Shown: positions 44,766 through 56,878, numbered from the stretch's first letter. The stretch: DNA of 64,000 nucleotides from Deinococcus marmoris DSM 12784 (GCF_000701405.1 NZ_JNIV01000007.1:25491-89490); one strand, 5' to 3'. Made by a program: numbers and translations. The notes: generated from the sequence alone by a model not told the origin.

Positions 44766-45511
44766 TCGGACATCTTGCTGGCGCGTTTGCCCTCTTCGAG
44801 GATTTCCTCGTGGCGAGTGAATTTGTCGCGCTCGCCTTCCTTGCCCATACTGGCGGTCTTGTCGCCGGGTTCCAGCAGTTCGTCGGCGTGCTGCACGGTG
44901 GGATCGGGGCCAGTGTAATCGCCATCGGCGGCGTCGTGGTGGCTGCGGTCCGTCTGGTTCAGGTCGATCTTGCCGCGCTGCTGTTCCAGTTCCTCTTTAT
45001 CGGGACGTGTATTGGTCATGGTGGTGGTCTCCTGCGGAAAGTGGGGTTGCTGTGGGTGGGGAACCGAGGCGGGAATATTGGGTTCAGTGCCTGCTGCTAA
45101 ACCGTCCGACTTGGTGAAGTTGGGCCGGTTGCCCGCCCCCGACGGCTCCACGCTGCCCTGTGCATCACTGCCTAGTGTATCGCTGCCTGCGGCGCTGACC
45201 CGGCCCACCCCGTCCGGCGTGTACACGGTCATCTCACCGTCCGCCTTCGGGTCCTCGCCCAGTTCGGTGATCAGGCGTTCACGGGCGCTGATCTCCTCCT
45301 CGGCGCGGCGGATGTCCTCCTGAATGCCGCCCAGGCTGTCTTTCTCGGCCCCGGCGTGGTACGCGCGGCCCAGGCGAGCAAAGTGACCGTCCAACTCGCG
45401 GCCCAGTTGAAAGATTTCCAGGCGCAACCGGGCCACCTGCGCGACTTCCTCGCCCCGGCGTTGCACACGTTCCGCCCCGCGTTGCAGGGAATTCAGGATG
45501 TTATCCAGCAT
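44750..45511 (-). CDS. Hypothetical protein, probably two modules
   Basis: 253 residues, no family recognised. Residues 1-85 form a charged helix with heptad character (RGAERVQRRGEEVAQVARLR, DIRRAEEEISARERLITELG). Residues 90-160 are disordered (Ser/Gly/Pro). Residues 165-253 are very hydrophilic, rich in Asp, Glu, Lys, His, like small stress or desiccation proteins. An internal ATG at 45019 has AGGAG 9 bases before it, so an 89-residue C-terminal product may also be made. No membrane or signal segments. Confidence 0.65.
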   Translation of the reverse strand: MLDNILNSLQRGAERVQRRGEEVAQVARLRLEIFQLGRELDGHFARLGRAYHAGAEKDSLGGIQEDIRRAEEEISARERLITELGEDPKADGEMTVYTPDGVGRVSAAGSDTLGSDAQGSVEPSGAGNRPNFTKSDGLAAGTEPNIPASVPHPQQPHFPQETTTMTNTRPDKEELEQQRGKIDLNQTDRSHHDAADGDYTGPDPTVQHADELLEPGDKTASMGKEGERDKFTRHEEILEEGKRASKMSDPLDM

Positions 45512-45621
45512 GGGTCCAGTCTGCGCCCCCGCAGCCGCCCACCGGGTGAGGGTGGGTTTAGAGATTTCTGACTTGTGGAGGCGGGACAGGCGGGGCGAGA
45601 CAGGTAATGAGGGGTGCCCCT

Positions 45622-46227
45622 TCAGTTCATCAGCTTCATGTCCCTGGGAACCGCGCCCAGCAGCACGTCCAGGCGGTCCAGCAGGCCGGGGGCACGCAGG
45701 GCTTCCTCACGCTGCTGGCTGCTGAGACCAGGCAGCAGACCCGCGACGAAACTCGCCAGCAACATGGAGTCTTGCGGGGCGTTGGCGCGGATCAGGTCCG
45801 CCTCGGCGGGGCGCAGGCGCAGCAAATCACTCAGGAGTTTGCGGGCGCTGGCCTGCACCATTTCTTCCTGACCGGGCAGCACGGCTTCCAGCGGCCACAG
45901 CGCCACCTCGGCACTCAGGTAGGGTTTGCTGAAATCGAAATCCTGTACCGTGAAGCGCTCGCCGCCCACCACGACGATGGTGCTGGTGCCGTCCTCGTGG
46001 GTCTCGGCCTGTTGCAGGTGCGCCAGCGTGCCCACCCTGGAAATCCGCTCGTGAAAGGGGGTGGAGACCTCCTCTGAAGTTTCCACGATCTGCACGATCC
46101 CGAACGGCTCGCCGCTGGCCTGCGTGTCCAGAAGAAGTTCGCGGTAACGCTGCTCGAAAACGTAGAGCGGCAGCACCACGCCTGGAAACAGCACCAGGTT
46201 ATGCAGGGGAAACAGGGGAACGGTCAT
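45622..46227 (-). CDS. LON substrate-binding (PUA-like) domain protein
   Basis: 201 residues. [30 protein letters not shown] is the Lon N-terminal signature, with [11 protein letters not shown] and a helical C-terminal half. No ATPase or protease domain, so it is a stand-alone Lon-N (PF02190-type) protein. It may bind unfolded proteins or act as an adaptor. The start chosen is the ATG at 46227 with GAGGG upstream. It lies downstream of trmD, separated by 78 bases. Confidence 0.86.
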   Translation of the reverse strand: MTVPLFPLHNLVLFPGVVLPLYVFEQRYRELLLDTQASGEPFGIVQIVETSEEVSTPFHERISRVGTLAHLQQAETHEDGTSTIVVVGGERFTVQDFDFSKPYLSAEVALWPLEAVLPGQEEMVQASARKLLSDLLRLRPAEADLIRANAPQDSMLLASFVAGLLPGLSSQQREEALRAPGLLDRLDVLLGAVPRDMKLMN

Positions 46228-46305
46228 CTGGCCCTCATGGTGCGCCTGTTGGCGGAAAGGGACTTGAGCGGAACCCACAATAAAAAGGTGAAGAACGCCT
46301 GGATT

Positions 46306-47118
46306 TCACTCAGATTTCTCGTTTGCATCAGTGTTTTTCCTGCGCCGTGCCCGTCTGGGGCGGGGCGGCGGCGGCGCATTACAGCCCTGCAACTGCTCTG
46401 CCGTAACGCCCAGTTCCAGCAACGTGGCGGTGTCCTGCGGCGTCAGTTCCGCGCCTGACAGCAGATCGGGGCGGCGGGCCAGCGTCCGCCGCAGCGCCTG
46501 CTCCCGCCGCCACAGGGCCACCGCGCCGTGGTTGCCGCCGCGCAGCACTTCCGGCACGCTCTGGCCGCGCCATTCGGGAGGCCGGGTGTATTCGGGGTAA
46601 TCCAGCAGGCCGCTGCTGAAGCTGTCGGCGCGGTGCGAATCCGGGTCACCGATCACGCTGGGCAGTAGCCGCGCCACTGCCTCCAGCACGCAGGCCGCCG
46701 CCGCCTCGCCGCCCATCATCACGAAGTCGCCGATGCTCAGTTCGCGCGTGACCAGCGCCTCGGTCCGGGCATCGAAACCCTCGTAGCGTCCGCACAGAAA
46801 GGCCAGATGTTCCTTTTGCGCCAGTTCCTCAGCCAGCGCCTGCGTGAACGGCTGGCCTGCTGGACTGAACAGAATGATCTCGTCCGCCGGGGGCAGGCTG
46901 GCCAGTGCCCGCTCGGCCACGTCCACCCGGATGACCATGCCCGCGCCGCCGCCGTAGGGCGTGTCGTCCACTTTCATGTGCTTGTTGTCCGCGAAGTCGC
47001 GCAATTGCACCAGCTTCACGTCCAGCAGCCCGCGCTCCCTGGCCCTGCCGATAATCGCCTCATTTGCAAAGGGGGCCAGCAGTTCGGGAAACAGGGTCAG
47101 GAAGGAAAAGGTCAACAC
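46306..47118 (-). CDS. trmD: tRNA (guanine-N1)-methyltransferase TrmD
   Basis: 270 residues. The trefoil-knot SPOUT methyltransferase has [34 protein letters not shown] and [14 protein letters not shown]. It makes m1G37 in tRNAs and prevents frameshifting. The C-terminus has an additional basic Pro/Arg-rich tail ([14 protein letters not shown]) beyond the usual ~240 residues. The gene follows rimM by 10 bases in the standard operon. Confidence 0.97.
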   Translation of the reverse strand: MLTFSFLTLFPELLAPFANEAIIGRARERGLLDVKLVQLRDFADNKHMKVDDTPYGGGAGMVIRVDVAERALASLPPADEIILFSPAGQPFTQALAEELAQKEHLAFLCGRYEGFDARTEALVTRELSIGDFVMMGGEAAAACVLEAVARLLPSVIGDPDSHRADSFSSGLLDYPEYTRPPEWRGQSVPEVLRGGNHGAVALWRREQALRRTLARRPDLLSGAELTPQDTATLLELGVTAEQLQGCNAPPPPRPRRARRRKNTDANEKSE

Positions 47119-47128
47119 GGTGGAATGC

Positions 47129-47725
47129 TCAAGCGTCTTCCTGCTCTGGCTCGTCCGTTTCGTCGTCCAGGTCGCCCAGCAGCCCTTCCGGCGCGTCGGC
47201 GGTCAGCGACAGGGATTTAGGCCGCTGCTTGGCTGTCAGATTGACCGTGACATACGGGGCTTGCAGCGGAATCAGTGCCTCCCCGCCCTCATGCGTGACC
47301 ACCAGCAGATCCTGATGCCCGGCGTCCAGTACGTCCTTGACCGTTCCCAGCTCTGCGCCTTCCGCGTCGCTGAGGGTCAGGCCGCGCAACTCGTGGAAGT
47401 AATACACGCCGTCTTCCGGGGTGGGCAATTCGTCGTCGGCGGCGTAGACGTTCAGCCCGCGCAGCATCTCGGCCCCCTCGCGTGAGGACAGGCCCGCCAG
47501 TTGCAGGGCCACACCGGGGGCAAGCTGGGTGGTCCGCATCACTCCCAGCCAGCCGCGCCCCTCCACGTATACCCGCCTGAGTTTCTTGAACTGCGCGGCG
47601 TCGCCCAGCACGTAGACCTTGGCCGCGCCCTGAACGCCGTGCGGTCCCAGGAAGTAGCCCAGACGGGTGACCTCGGTGCCCGCTGCCGTATTCGTTGTGG
47701 CCGCGCTTGTCTCTGGCACGCTCAA
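47129..47725 (-). CDS. rimM: Ribosome maturation factor RimM
   Basis: 198 residues. [20 protein letters not shown] starts the N-terminal domain. The PRC-barrel follows with [36 protein letters not shown] and [11 protein letters not shown]. It helps mature the 30S head by contacting S19. The C-terminus is acidic. It begins in the khpA stop (4-base overlap). Confidence 0.95.
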   Translation of the reverse strand: MSVPETSAATTNTAAGTEVTRLGYFLGPHGVQGAAKVYVLGDAAQFKKLRRVYVEGRGWLGVMRTTQLAPGVALQLAGLSSREGAEMLRGLNVYAADDELPTPEDGVYYFHELRGLTLSDAEGAELGTVKDVLDAGHQDLLVVTHEGGEALIPLQAPYVTVNLTAKQRPKSLSLTADAPEGLLGDLDDETDEPEQEDA

Positions 47726-47961
47726 CCCTTGCGCGGGGCGTCCAGATCGACGTTCACGCGCTCGCGGGGGTCGCTGGCGGCGCGCACCAGCGTGCGGATG
47801 GCCTGGATCACGCGGCCCTGTCTTCCGATGAATCGGCCTTCCTCGCCGGGGGCCACGCGCACCATCACGGTGGGGCCGCGCTTGGACACGCGCACCAGCG
47901 ACGGCTGATCCACCACGCTTTGCGCCAGGAACAGGGTCAGGTCGGTCGGATCGCTCTTCAT
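47722..47961 (-). CDS. khpA: KH-domain RNA-binding protein KhpA
   Basis: 79 residues: a single KH domain with VRVSKRGPTVMVRVAPGEEG and the GRQG loop in FIGRQGRVIQAIRTLV. KhpA-like proteins bind RNA and influence cell division and translation. The usual place is between rpsP and rimM, as here. The start is MKSDP at 47961; MHAMKSD at 47970 is an alternative. Confidence 0.92.
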   Translation of the reverse strand: MKSDPTDLTLFLAQSVVDQPSLVRVSKRGPTVMVRVAPGEEGRFIGRQGRVIQAIRTLVRAASDPRERVNVDLDAPRKG

Positions 47962-48016
47962 GGCGTGCATTCTAAAGGGCGTGGCGTGACGGAAGGCTGA
48001 CAGGCGCACGGGAAAA

Positions 48017-48041
48017 CGAAAAAAGGCCCCCGCAGGAGCCT
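48017..48041 (-). terminator. Terminator or attenuator between rpsP and khpA
   Basis: On the minus strand, AGGCTCC-4-GGGGCCT (one G-U pair) is followed by TTTTTT. It may give more rpsP message than downstream message. Confidence 0.65.
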
Positions 48042-48060
48042 CTTTCCACATCTTGTCAGT

Positions 48061-48309
48061 TCAGGAGAACTTGACACCCTGAGACTTCAGCAGGCGGCGG
48101 GCGGTATCGGTGGGCTGTGCGCCGACGCCGATCCAGTACTGGGCACGCTCGTTGTTGACCTTCAGATACGTCTCGGAGGTCTTGCGGGGATCGTAGTGAC
48201 CGATGTTCTCGATGTAGCCACCATCACGGGCGACGCGGCTGTCGGTCACGACGATGCGGTAGTGGGGATTGTGGGTGGAACCGAAGCGGGACAGGCGAAT
48301 TTTAACCAT
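48061..48309 (-). CDS. rpsP: 30S ribosomal protein S16
   Basis: 82 residues, normal length. Starts [21 protein letters not shown] and has [19 protein letters not shown] and [21 protein letters not shown]. The ATG is at 48309 with AGAGG 9 bases before it. First gene of the rpsP-khpA-rimM-trmD operon. A TATGAT hexamer on the minus strand at 48379-48384 is a plausible -10. Confidence 0.98.
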   Translation of the reverse strand: MVKIRLSRFGSTHNPHYRIVVTDSRVARDGGYIENIGHYDPRKTSETYLKVNNERAQYWIGVGAQPTDTARRLLKSQGVKFS

Positions 48310-48514
48310 GCTGGAAAACCTCTGGGGTGCGTCTAGACGCGTGATTTTGAAGGTGTTGCACCCGCAAGGATGGCGGGGATCATACGGGCCGACAGCAGCC
48401 AACCGGGCCGCGCACCGAAGCAGAGTATCAGAGCGGGGGACGCTGGGGCAAGTGGCGCAATTTTGCATCCACTCTGTACTCTCTGCGGATTCTCTCTGGC
48501 GCTTGACCTGGCGC

Positions 48515-48544
48515 TTGACAGCCTGCCCCGTCTGGGCCGATGGT
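48515..48544 (+). promoter_or_regulatory. Promoter of GntR gene (TTGACA-18-GATGGT)
   Basis: Consensus TTGACA at 48515-48520 and GATGGT at 48539-48544, 6 bases before the ATG. Predicts a leaderless start. Confidence 0.5.
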
Positions 48545-48550
48545 GCGCCC

Positions 48551-48988
48551 ATGAGCGACACCCCGCCCAGACACGCCGAACTCTTGACCCTGCTGGCCTC
48601 CCAGGTGAGTGCGGACGGAGAACTGCCGGTCTACCTGCAACTCCGGCAGGCGCTGACAGGGGCCATTCAGGACGGAGTGTTAAAACCCGGCACGTCTCTG
48701 CCCGCCGTGCGTGCGCTGGCCTCGGCGCTGGGACTGGCCCCCAATACGGTGGCCAAGACCTACGCCCTGTTGCAGGAGGACGACCTGACCGAGAACCGCG
48801 CCGGGGCGGGAACGCGGGTGCGGGCAGGCAGTGCGGCAGGGCAGCGAAGCGGGCTGCTTGGTCTGCGGCGGCAGGTGCAGGAGCTGAGAGCCGCCGGGGT
48901 CAGCGCCCATGAACTGCGGGCAGCGGTGGAAGAGGCGCTGGAAACACATCCCGGCAAGGCCCAGGAAGCAGGCTTGAACGAAAGTTAA
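48551..48988 (+). CDS. GntR-family regulator, short YtrA type
   Basis: 145 residues. The winged helix [56 protein letters not shown] is classical GntR (about 25-85). Only a short helical tail follows, so there is no effector domain, as in the YtrA subfamily that usually controls ABC exporters. No exporter lies nearby; transketolase is the next gene in the same direction. Confidence 0.85.
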   Translation: MSDTPPRHAELLTLLASQVSADGELPVYLQLRQALTGAIQDGVLKPGTSLPAVRALASALGLAPNTVAKTYALLQEDDLTENRAGAGTRVRAGSAAGQRSGLLGLRRQVQELRAAGVSAHELRAAVEEALETHPGKAQEAGLNES

Positions 48989-49018
48989 GCGAGGCACAGA
49001 GGCCACAAACGTCTAAAA

Positions 49019-49054
49019 GTGTACTTGGTACACAATCTCTGGACAGGGTAGGAT
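49019..49054 (+). promoter_or_regulatory. tkt promoter with palindrome over -35
   Basis: TTGGTA (49025-49030) and TAGGAT (49049-49054), spacer 18. The -35 is covered by the perfect inverted repeat GTGTAC-TTG-GTACAC (49019-49033). The -10 ends 7 bases before the ATG, so a leaderless start is expected. The GntR gene 30 bases upstream is a candidate ligand. Confidence 0.6.
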
Positions 49055-49061
49055 AAGGCCC

Positions 49062-51056
49062 ATGACGCAGACCACCAGCCAGACCACGGACAGCAGCCTT
49101 GAACAGCTCAGCATCAATACCATCCGAACCCTGTCCATCGACGGCGTGCAGGCCGCCAACAGCGGACATCCGGGTGCGCCGCTGGGCATGGCCCCCATGG
49201 GCTACGTGATCTGGCAGGATTTCCTGCGCCACAACCCCGGCAATCCGCACTGGCCGGGCCGGGACCGCTTCGTGCTGTCGGCAGGCCACGCCAGCATGCT
49301 CATTTACAGCCTGCTGCACCTGACGGGTTACGACATGCCGTTGCAGGAGCTGAAAGACTTCCGGCAGTGGGGCAGCAAGACGCCGGGCCACCCGGAGTTC
49401 TTCCACACCCCCGGGCTGGACGCCACCACCGGGCCGCTGGGCCAGGGCGCGGCAATGACCGTGGGCATGGCGATGGCCGAGCGCCACCTGGCCGCCCGGT
49501 ACAACCGCGAAGGCTTTGAAATCTTCAACAACTACACCTACTCGGTGATGGGCGACGGCGACTTGCAAGAAGGCGTCAACCACGAGTCCGCCGCGCTGGC
49601 CGGACACCTCAAGCTGGGCAAACTGATCTGGTTTCACGACGACAACCAGATTCAACTGGACACCCCCACCGACAAGGCCGAATCCGAGAACACCGCCGAG
49701 CGTTACCGCGCCTACGGCTGGGAAGTGCTGAAGGTGGAAGACGGCAACAACCTGGACGAAATCCGTGCCGCCGTCATCAACGCCCGTAATAATACGGCGC
49801 AGCCCACCCTCATTCAGGTGCGGACCATCATCGGCTTCGGCAGCCCGCGCGCTGGGACCAGCAAGGCGCACGGCGAGCCGCTGGGGGCAGACGGTGTGGC
49901 GGCCACGAAAGCAGCACTGGGCTGGGATTTCCCTGCCTTTACTGTGCCGGACGGTGTGGCTGAGCATATGGACGCAAAGGAGCGTGGCTCACAGCAGGAG
50001 CAGAAGTGGCAGGCGCTGATGAACGGCTACCGCGCCGCGCATCCTGAGCTGGGCAAAGAGGTAGACGCCCTGCTGGCCCGCGAACTGCCCGCCAATCTGG
50101 AAGACAGCCTGCCCAAATACGAGCCAGGCGGCAAGGCGATGGCGACGCGCAATGCCAGCGGCGAGGTCATCAACGCGCTGGCCGCCGTGGTGCCGGGCCT
50201 GATGGGCGGCAGCGCGGACCTCTCGGGCAGCACCAAGACCACCATCAAGGACACCGAGGTCATGAACCCGGACCACTACGCCGGGCGCAACGTCTACTTC
50301 GGCGTGCGCGAATTCGGCATGGCCGCCGCCGCCAACGGCCTGAGCCTGTACGGCGGCGTGCGCCCGCTGGTGGGCACCTTCATGGTCTTCGCCGACTACC
50401 TCAAACCTGCCTTCCGCCTGAGCGCCATTCAGATGCAGCCCGTGACCTACGTGCTGACCCACGACAGCATCGGCCTGGGCGAGGACGGCCCCACGCACCA
50501 GCCGATTGATCAACTGGCCATGTTGCGCGCCGTTCCGGGGGCACACGTCATCCGTCCCGCCGACGCCAACGAAACGGCGATTGCCTGGCAGATGGCGCTG
50601 GAATACGAGAAAGGCCCCACCGCGCTGGCCCTGACCCGCCAGGATCTGCGAATCCTTCCCCGCAACCCCGAGGGCGTGAAGAAGGGCGCATACGTGGTGC
50701 AGGATGCCGAGAACCCCGCCGTGATTCTGCTGGCCAGCGGCTCGGAAGTCGGGCTGGCGCTGGACGCCGCCGAGGCGCTGGGCAAGGCAGGCACCGCCGC
50801 CCGCGTGGTCTCCATGCCCTGCATGGAAGTGTTCCGCGAGCAGGACCGGGGCTACCGCGACAGCGTGCTGACCCCCGGCGTCCGGCGCGTCGCCATTGAG
50901 GCCGCCACCAAGTCCCCCTGGTACGAGTGGGTGGGGCTGGAAGGCGCGGTCATCGGCATGGACACCTTCGGGGCCAGCGCGCCCGCCGAAATCCTGTTCG
51001 AGAAGTTCGGCTTCAGCGTGGAGAACGTGGTGAAGGTGGTGGGGAGCATTCTCTGA
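49062..51056 (+). CDS. tkt: Transketolase
   Basis: 664 residues, normal length. Motifs: [19 protein letters not shown], the thiamine-diphosphate [32 protein letters not shown] motif, [23 protein letters not shown] and [20 protein letters not shown]. It transfers two-carbon units in the pentose phosphate pathway, a route linked to NADPH supply and radiation resistance in Deinococcus. Monocistronic with a strong downstream hairpin. Confidence 0.97.
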   Translation: MTQTTSQTTDSSLEQLSINTIRTLSIDGVQAANSGHPGAPLGMAPMGYVIWQDFLRHNPGNPHWPGRDRFVLSAGHASMLIYSLLHLTGYDMPLQELKDFRQWGSKTPGHPEFFHTPGLDATTGPLGQGAAMTVGMAMAERHLAARYNREGFEIFNNYTYSVMGDGDLQEGVNHESAALAGHLKLGKLIWFHDDNQIQLDTPTDKAESENTAERYRAYGWEVLKVEDGNNLDEIRAAVINARNNTAQPTLIQVRTIIGFGSPRAGTSKAHGEPLGADGVAATKAALGWDFPAFTVPDGVAEHMDAKERGSQQEQKWQALMNGYRAAHPELGKEVDALLARELPANLEDSLPKYEPGGKAMATRNASGEVINALAAVVPGLMGGSADLSGSTKTTIKDTEVMNPDHYAGRNVYFGVREFGMAAAANGLSLYGGVRPLVGTFMVFADYLKPAFRLSAIQMQPVTYVLTHDSIGLGEDGPTHQPIDQLAMLRAVPGAHVIRPADANETAIAWQMALEYEKGPTALALTRQDLRILPRNPEGVKKGAYVVQDAENPAVILLASGSEVGLALDAAEALGKAGTAARVVSMPCMEVFREQDRGYRDSVLTPGVRRVAIEAATKSPWYEWVGLEGAVIGMDTFGASAPAEILFEKFGFSVENVVKVVGSIL

Positions 51057-51091
51057 CCGGTGGGTTCGGTTTCGGACCATCCTGAACCCTG

Positions 51092-51125
51092 CCCCCTTCC
51101 AGCCTCCCCGTGAGGTGGAAGGGGG
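51092..51125 (+). terminator. Terminator after tkt
   Basis: Perfect stem CCCCCTTCCA / TGGAAGGGGG with a 14-base loop, followed by TTGTC. Weak T-run. Confidence 0.55.
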
Positions 51126-51179
51126 TTGTCAGTTGGGCGCGGTTAGTGACAGCGCGGTCAACCTTTACGGAAATGGGGA

Positions 51180-52547
51180 TTACTGAAACGCTGAGGCGTC
51201 CAGCGTGACCGTCAGATCCTGCTTCTGTTCGCCGCGCAGCACGGTCAGGTCCACGGTGTCGCCCTGCTTCTTGTTGATCAGGGCGGCTTGCAGGTCTTCC
51301 AGCGCGTCTACCGGCTGGCCGTCGGCGGCCACGATCACGTCGCCGCCCAGGCTGATCACGCCGCCCCGGAACTCCTGGGTGCGGGTGCCGCCTTTCAGCC
51401 CGGCGGCGGCAGCGGGCGTTCCGGGCTGGACCTGACCCACCACCAGTCCCGTGTCGGGCAGTTTCAGGAGCTGCTTGCCCTGGCTGGTCAGCGCGCCCAG
51501 CCCCACGGCCACCCGTCCCTGCTGGCCCTGCACCACCAGTCCCACGCTGACGCCGATGCGCGGCAGATTGACCTCGCCGCCCTCCGCCGCTTGCAGGCGT
51601 GGCAGCAGGTTCTTGGCGGCATTGATGGGAATGGCAAAGCCCACGCCCGCGCTCTGGCCCACACCGTTTGCTTGCCCGCTGGGCGAGAGAATCTGGGTGT
51701 TGATGCCGATCACCTCGCCCGCGCTGTTCAGCAGTGGTCCGCCGGAATTGCCGGGGTTGATGGCCGCGTCGGTCTGGATGGCCTTCTGCGTGATGCCCTC
51801 GCCGCCGCCCGAAAACCCAATGGGAATCTGGCGCGCGGTGCTGCTGACGATCCCCTCCGACACGCTGAAATCCAGGCCGAAGGGTGCCCCCATCGCGATG
51901 GCTTTCTGGCCCACCTTCAGGTTGTCGCTGTTGCCCAGCGGAATGGGCCGGATCAGCGCCTTGTCCAGCCCCTCGGCGCGGATCAGCGCCAGATCGTACT
52001 GCGGCGCGTAGCCGATCACCCTGGCCTCTACCGTCTTGTCCTGATTCATCACCCGGATGCTGATCTTGCTGGCCCCGCCGCTGCCACCTCCCTCGCCCGC
52101 CACGACGTGGAAGTTGGTCAGGATATCCCCAGCGTCGTTGACGAAAAAGCCGCTACCCACGCCCTGCTGCACCTGCGAGCCGCCGCCCATCATGCCAAAG
52201 GGGTCCTGCGCCGCCACCTGCTGCTCGGTGGTGATGAACACCAGGCCCGGCTCGAAACGCTGCACCACGTCGATGGTGTTCTGCTCGGATTGCAGCCGCT
52301 CGCCTGCCTCCAGCGCCAGCGCGTCGGGGGCGTCGTCCTGGCTGGAAGAGGTGGCCGCTGTAGGTTCTGCGCCAGTGGTCTGGCTTGGAGTCGTCTGGTT
52401 CGCCGTGGTCTGGTTTGTGGTGGTCTGCGTCTGCGTCGTGGCGGCCTGTTGCGGTTCCGTGTCGCACCCGGCCAGCCCCAGACTCAGGCTGCCCAGCAGC
52501 AGGGCGGTGGCAGTTGCTTTGGCGTTCATGTGGCCTTGAGCGTTCAT
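51180..52547 (-). CDS. HtrA/DegP-like S1C serine protease, lipoprotein
   Basis: 455 residues. A lipoprotein signal with LAGC (Cys 28) is followed by a Thr/Gln-rich linker. The trypsin-like domain has catalytic H147 (TNFHVVA), D185 (YDLALI) and S268 (GNSGGPL). One PDZ domain is at ~340-440. It digests misfolded extracytoplasmic proteins. The start is the first ATG; the second ATG (MNAKATA) six codons later is also possible. Confidence 0.93.
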   Translation of the reverse strand: MNAQGHMNAKATATALLLGSLSLGLAGCDTEPQQAATTQTQTTTNQTTANQTTPSQTTGAEPTAATSSSQDDAPDALALEAGERLQSEQNTIDVVQRFEPGLVFITTEQQVAAQDPFGMMGGGSQVQQGVGSGFFVNDAGDILTNFHVVAGEGGGSGGASKISIRVMNQDKTVEARVIGYAPQYDLALIRAEGLDKALIRPIPLGNSDNLKVGQKAIAMGAPFGLDFSVSEGIVSSTARQIPIGFSGGGEGITQKAIQTDAAINPGNSGGPLLNSAGEVIGINTQILSPSGQANGVGQSAGVGFAIPINAAKNLLPRLQAAEGGEVNLPRIGVSVGLVVQGQQGRVAVGLGALTSQGKQLLKLPDTGLVVGQVQPGTPAAAAGLKGGTRTQEFRGGVISLGGDVIVAADGQPVDALEDLQAALINKKQGDTVDLTVLRGEQKQDLTVTLDASAFQ

Positions 52548-52553
52548 GCGGTC

Positions 52554-52559
52554 AGTATC
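52554..52559 (-). promoter_or_regulatory. -10 hexamer GATACT of HtrA-like gene
   Basis: GATACT lies 6 bases before the ATG, leaderless spacing. Confidence 0.4.
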
Positions 52560-52626
52560 CCCAGTTGGGGTGCGCTCAGCATAAGAGCGGATGTGGCAGG
52601 GGCTTCACCCATGCTCTCCTGGGAAG

Positions 52627-53637
52627 ATGCCTGACCTGAACGCGGCCATCCATGAGCTGAAAGACGCGCTGGGCGATTATCTGGACGGAGGACGCGAGGA
52701 AGGCGTTTTCAACGTCCAGATCGGCGGACCGGGGAGCCTGCCCACGCTGGCTGATCTGGACCTCTCCGAACTTCATCTGGACCTGTTGCCGGAGCCTCCC
52801 AGCGAGGAGCAACGCCGTATCCTGGAAGCGCTGGGCTACGTGCCAGAAGGGGAATCTTATCTGCACCCCGCAGGCTGGCGCTTGGTGCTGCCCGATCACA
52901 GCAGAGGCTGGAGAGCGGAACAACAGGCGCTGCGGGCGCTGTTGCTGGCGGATGAAAGCGCGGCGGCGCGTTACCGTCTGGTCTTCATTTCAGAGGGGCG
53001 GGCGGCAGCAGATCAGGCTTTGCAGGCTGAGGCCACCGCCCACCACGCCCGCACCGTGGGCTTTGGCCCCGCGCAAATGGTGGCTGGGATGCTGGCCGAA
53101 TTGGACGCGCCGTGGATGTTCGCCGGAGGCGTGGCGCTGGACCTGCACCTGGGTCAGGTGAGCCGCCCGCACGACGATCTGGACGTGGCGGTGGCCCGCG
53201 ATGCCCAGCCCCAGCTTCTGCAACTGCTCTCGGATTGGAAACTGGACGCCCCGCAAGGCGGCATGTACCAGCCCTGGACCGCCCCGCTGGAGCCACCGCT
53301 CCACCAGATTCACGCCCGCCATCCTGCCCTGCCCGACGTGCTGATGCTCGACCTGTTGCTGACCGACCTGAGTGACGGGCTGTGGCACTACCGCCGTGAC
53401 CCGCGCGTAATGCTGCCGCTGGCTGAAGCGCGGCTGTGGTCCCCTGCCGGATGGCCGTATCTGGCCCCGCAGGCGGTGTTGCTGTTCAAGGCCGCCGCCG
53501 CAGACCGGAAGGTGCGCGGCAAGGACGCGCGGGATTTCGAGCGGATGCGCCCCATGCTGGATGGGCAGGCGCTGAAGTGGCTCCGGGGTGCGCTGGAGCT
53601 GCTTGAGCCGGAGCATGAATGGCTGACGAAGCTGTGA
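52627..53637 (+). CDS. GrpB-like domain fused to nucleotidyltransferase
   Basis: 336 residues. Residues ~25-140 resemble the GrpB/UPF0157 nucleotidyltransferase fold (LLPEPPSEEQRRILEALGY, LVLPDHSRGWRAEQQALRALL, SAAARYRLVF). Residues ~150-330 match aminoglycoside-adenylyltransferase-like proteins: WMFAGGVALDLHLG (163-176) and R180-P-H-D183-D184-L-D186 as the metal site. The target may be an antibiotic, nucleotide or protein. The start is MPDLNAA. Confidence 0.72.
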   Translation: MPDLNAAIHELKDALGDYLDGGREEGVFNVQIGGPGSLPTLADLDLSELHLDLLPEPPSEEQRRILEALGYVPEGESYLHPAGWRLVLPDHSRGWRAEQQALRALLLADESAAARYRLVFISEGRAAADQALQAEATAHHARTVGFGPAQMVAGMLAELDAPWMFAGGVALDLHLGQVSRPHDDLDVAVARDAQPQLLQLLSDWKLDAPQGGMYQPWTAPLEPPLHQIHARHPALPDVLMLDLLLTDLSDGLWHYRRDPRVMLPLAEARLWSPAGWPYLAPQAVLLFKAAAADRKVRGKDARDFERMRPMLDGQALKWLRGALELLEPEHEWLTKL

Positions 53638-53684
53638 AGACGAGACAGTAAAAAGACGAGACAGTAAAACTGACGAGCCTACAG

Positions 53685-53713
53685 AAAAAGCCCCCTCCGC
53701 AGTGGAAGGGGGC
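53685..53713 (-). terminator. Terminator after hslO
   Basis: On the minus strand, GCCCCCT-10-AGGGGGC is followed by TTTTT. Confidence 0.75.
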
Positions 53714-53726
53714 AATTAGGGTGTGC

Positions 53727-54638
53727 TTAAGCCCGCGCCCGCTCCGCCGTGGCGTCCAGGGCGGCAATTTCCCCTGGCGTGATGTGGTACTTCTCGCCGC
53801 ACCAGTGGCACACGACTTCCTGGCCGCCGGTGTCCATCATGTCCTGGCGTTCCTCGGCGTTAAAGAATTTCAGGCTGTCCTCGGCCTTCTGGCGCGAGCA
53901 GCGACACTCGAAGCGGGCGGCCTGTGCGCCGGGGGCCAGGGTCAGGCCCAGCCCCTCGGTCACGCGGTTCATCACGTCCAGGATGCCGCCCCGGCGCAGG
54001 CCGTCGGTGATCTGGCCCAGCGCGCGGATATTGGCTTCCAGATGGGCCAGCGTCTCATCCGACACCCCCGGCATGGCCTGGACCAGCAGGCCGCCCGCGT
54101 GGGCCACCCGCCCGCCTTCCTCGTAGACGCCCAGCAGCACGGCGTTTGGAATCTGCTCGGAGACGCCCAGATAGCTGCTGATGTCCTCGGCGATCTCGCC
54201 ACTGACCAGTTCAATGCTGCCGGTGTACGGCTCGCCGTTGTCCAGCAGGCGCGTCACCGCTAGTTCTCCCACCGTGCCCACGATGCCGCTCACGTCCAGT
54301 TTGCCATCCGTTTCGCGCAGGGGCAGGTCCGCGTCCGGCTGGCGCACGTAGCCGCGAATCTGGCCGTCGGCACTGCCTTCCGCCACGATCCAGCCCACCG
54401 GGCCGCCGCCCTCCACGCGCACGGTCACGCGGCTGTCGGGTTTCTTGCCCAGCACCACGGCCAGCAGCGCCGATGCGGTCAGTGTGCGCCCCAGCGCGGC
54501 GGTGGCAGTTTTACTCAGGTGATGGCGCAGGCGAGCGTCTTCCACGATGCGGGTGGACTCCATGCCCACCAGCCGCAGCGTGTTGCCCGCCGCCGTGCCG
54601 CGCAGCAGAAAAGAGTCGGAAATAGAAGATGCAGTCAT
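53727..54638 (-). CDS. hslO: Redox-regulated chaperone Hsp33
   Basis: 303 residues. The N-terminal chaperone domain has [20 protein letters not shown] and [20 protein letters not shown]. The redox switch has C245-x-C247 and C277-x2-C280 binding zinc. Oxidation plus heat opens it and makes it hold unfolded proteins, fitting an oxidation-resistant host. TAAGAT lies 6 bases before the ATG. Confidence 0.96.
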   Translation of the reverse strand: MTASSISDSFLLRGTAAGNTLRLVGMESTRIVEDARLRHHLSKTATAALGRTLTASALLAVVLGKKPDSRVTVRVEGGGPVGWIVAEGSADGQIRGYVRQPDADLPLRETDGKLDVSGIVGTVGELAVTRLLDNGEPYTGSIELVSGEIAEDISSYLGVSEQIPNAVLLGVYEEGGRVAHAGGLLVQAMPGVSDETLAHLEANIRALGQITDGLRRGGILDVMNRVTEGLGLTLAPGAQAARFECRCSRQKAEDSLKFFNAEERQDMMDTGGQEVVCHWCGEKYHITPGEIAALDATAERARA

Positions 54639-54644
54639 TAGGAA

Positions 54645-54650
54645 ATCTTA
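54645..54650 (-). promoter_or_regulatory. -10 hexamer TAAGAT of hslO
   Basis: TAAGAT is 6 bases before the ATG, leaderless spacing. Confidence 0.45.
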
Positions 54651-54992
54651 CACGAAGGCGCTCAACTGCGGCTGTGGGAGGTCTTTCATTGTGGCCGTGC
54701 CGGATGGACTGAAAGTGGCGTCTGGCGCGGCGGCCCAGGTCACTCATGCGGCGCTTTTCTTCCCAGGCCACTCCTATACACCTGACGGGCCGATTGTCGC
54801 CCGGAGAGAATCTTAGTAATCTTCCTAATTCGCTCTCATGGGCGCTGTCTAAGCTGATCTGCTGAACAACCTGACTCTGACGCCCTGTTTCAGCGACGCT
54901 CTTTTTCCTCTGACTGCCGAGTACCAGGATTCCAGACTCTGATTTCAACACCCACCCACACCAATCAACCCCCTACCCCAAGGAGTGACCCC
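54651..54992. other. Intergenic region before peptide-binding lipoprotein
   Basis: 342 bases. A rightward open frame across it (from 54547) begins antisense inside hslO and was rejected. The last 15 bases hold AAGGAGT, the ribosome-binding site of the next gene. No clear promoter was seen. Confidence 0.4.
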
Positions 54993-56810
<1,818 letters not shown>

Positions 56811-56829
56811 CCCGCTTTCTGAGTTTCCG

Positions 56830-56858
56830 GGGCCACCTCTCCAGCCGGGGGGTGGCCC
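56830..56858 (+). terminator. Terminator after peptide-binding protein gene
   Basis: Stem GGGCCACC / GGTGGCCC with a 13-base loop, followed by TTCTCT. Confidence 0.6.
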
Positions 56859-56878
56859 TTCTCTGTGGCTGGGCCGCG

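Noticed and set aside
53637..53668. Tandem AGACGAGACAGTAAA repeat after the GrpB-nucleotidyltransferase gene
   Set aside because: Only two copies of about 16 bases; too short to be called a repeat element or CRISPR.
54547..54816. 89-residue frame upstream of the peptide-binding protein gene
   Set aside because: It starts antisense inside hslO, lacks a ribosome-binding site and no family matches.
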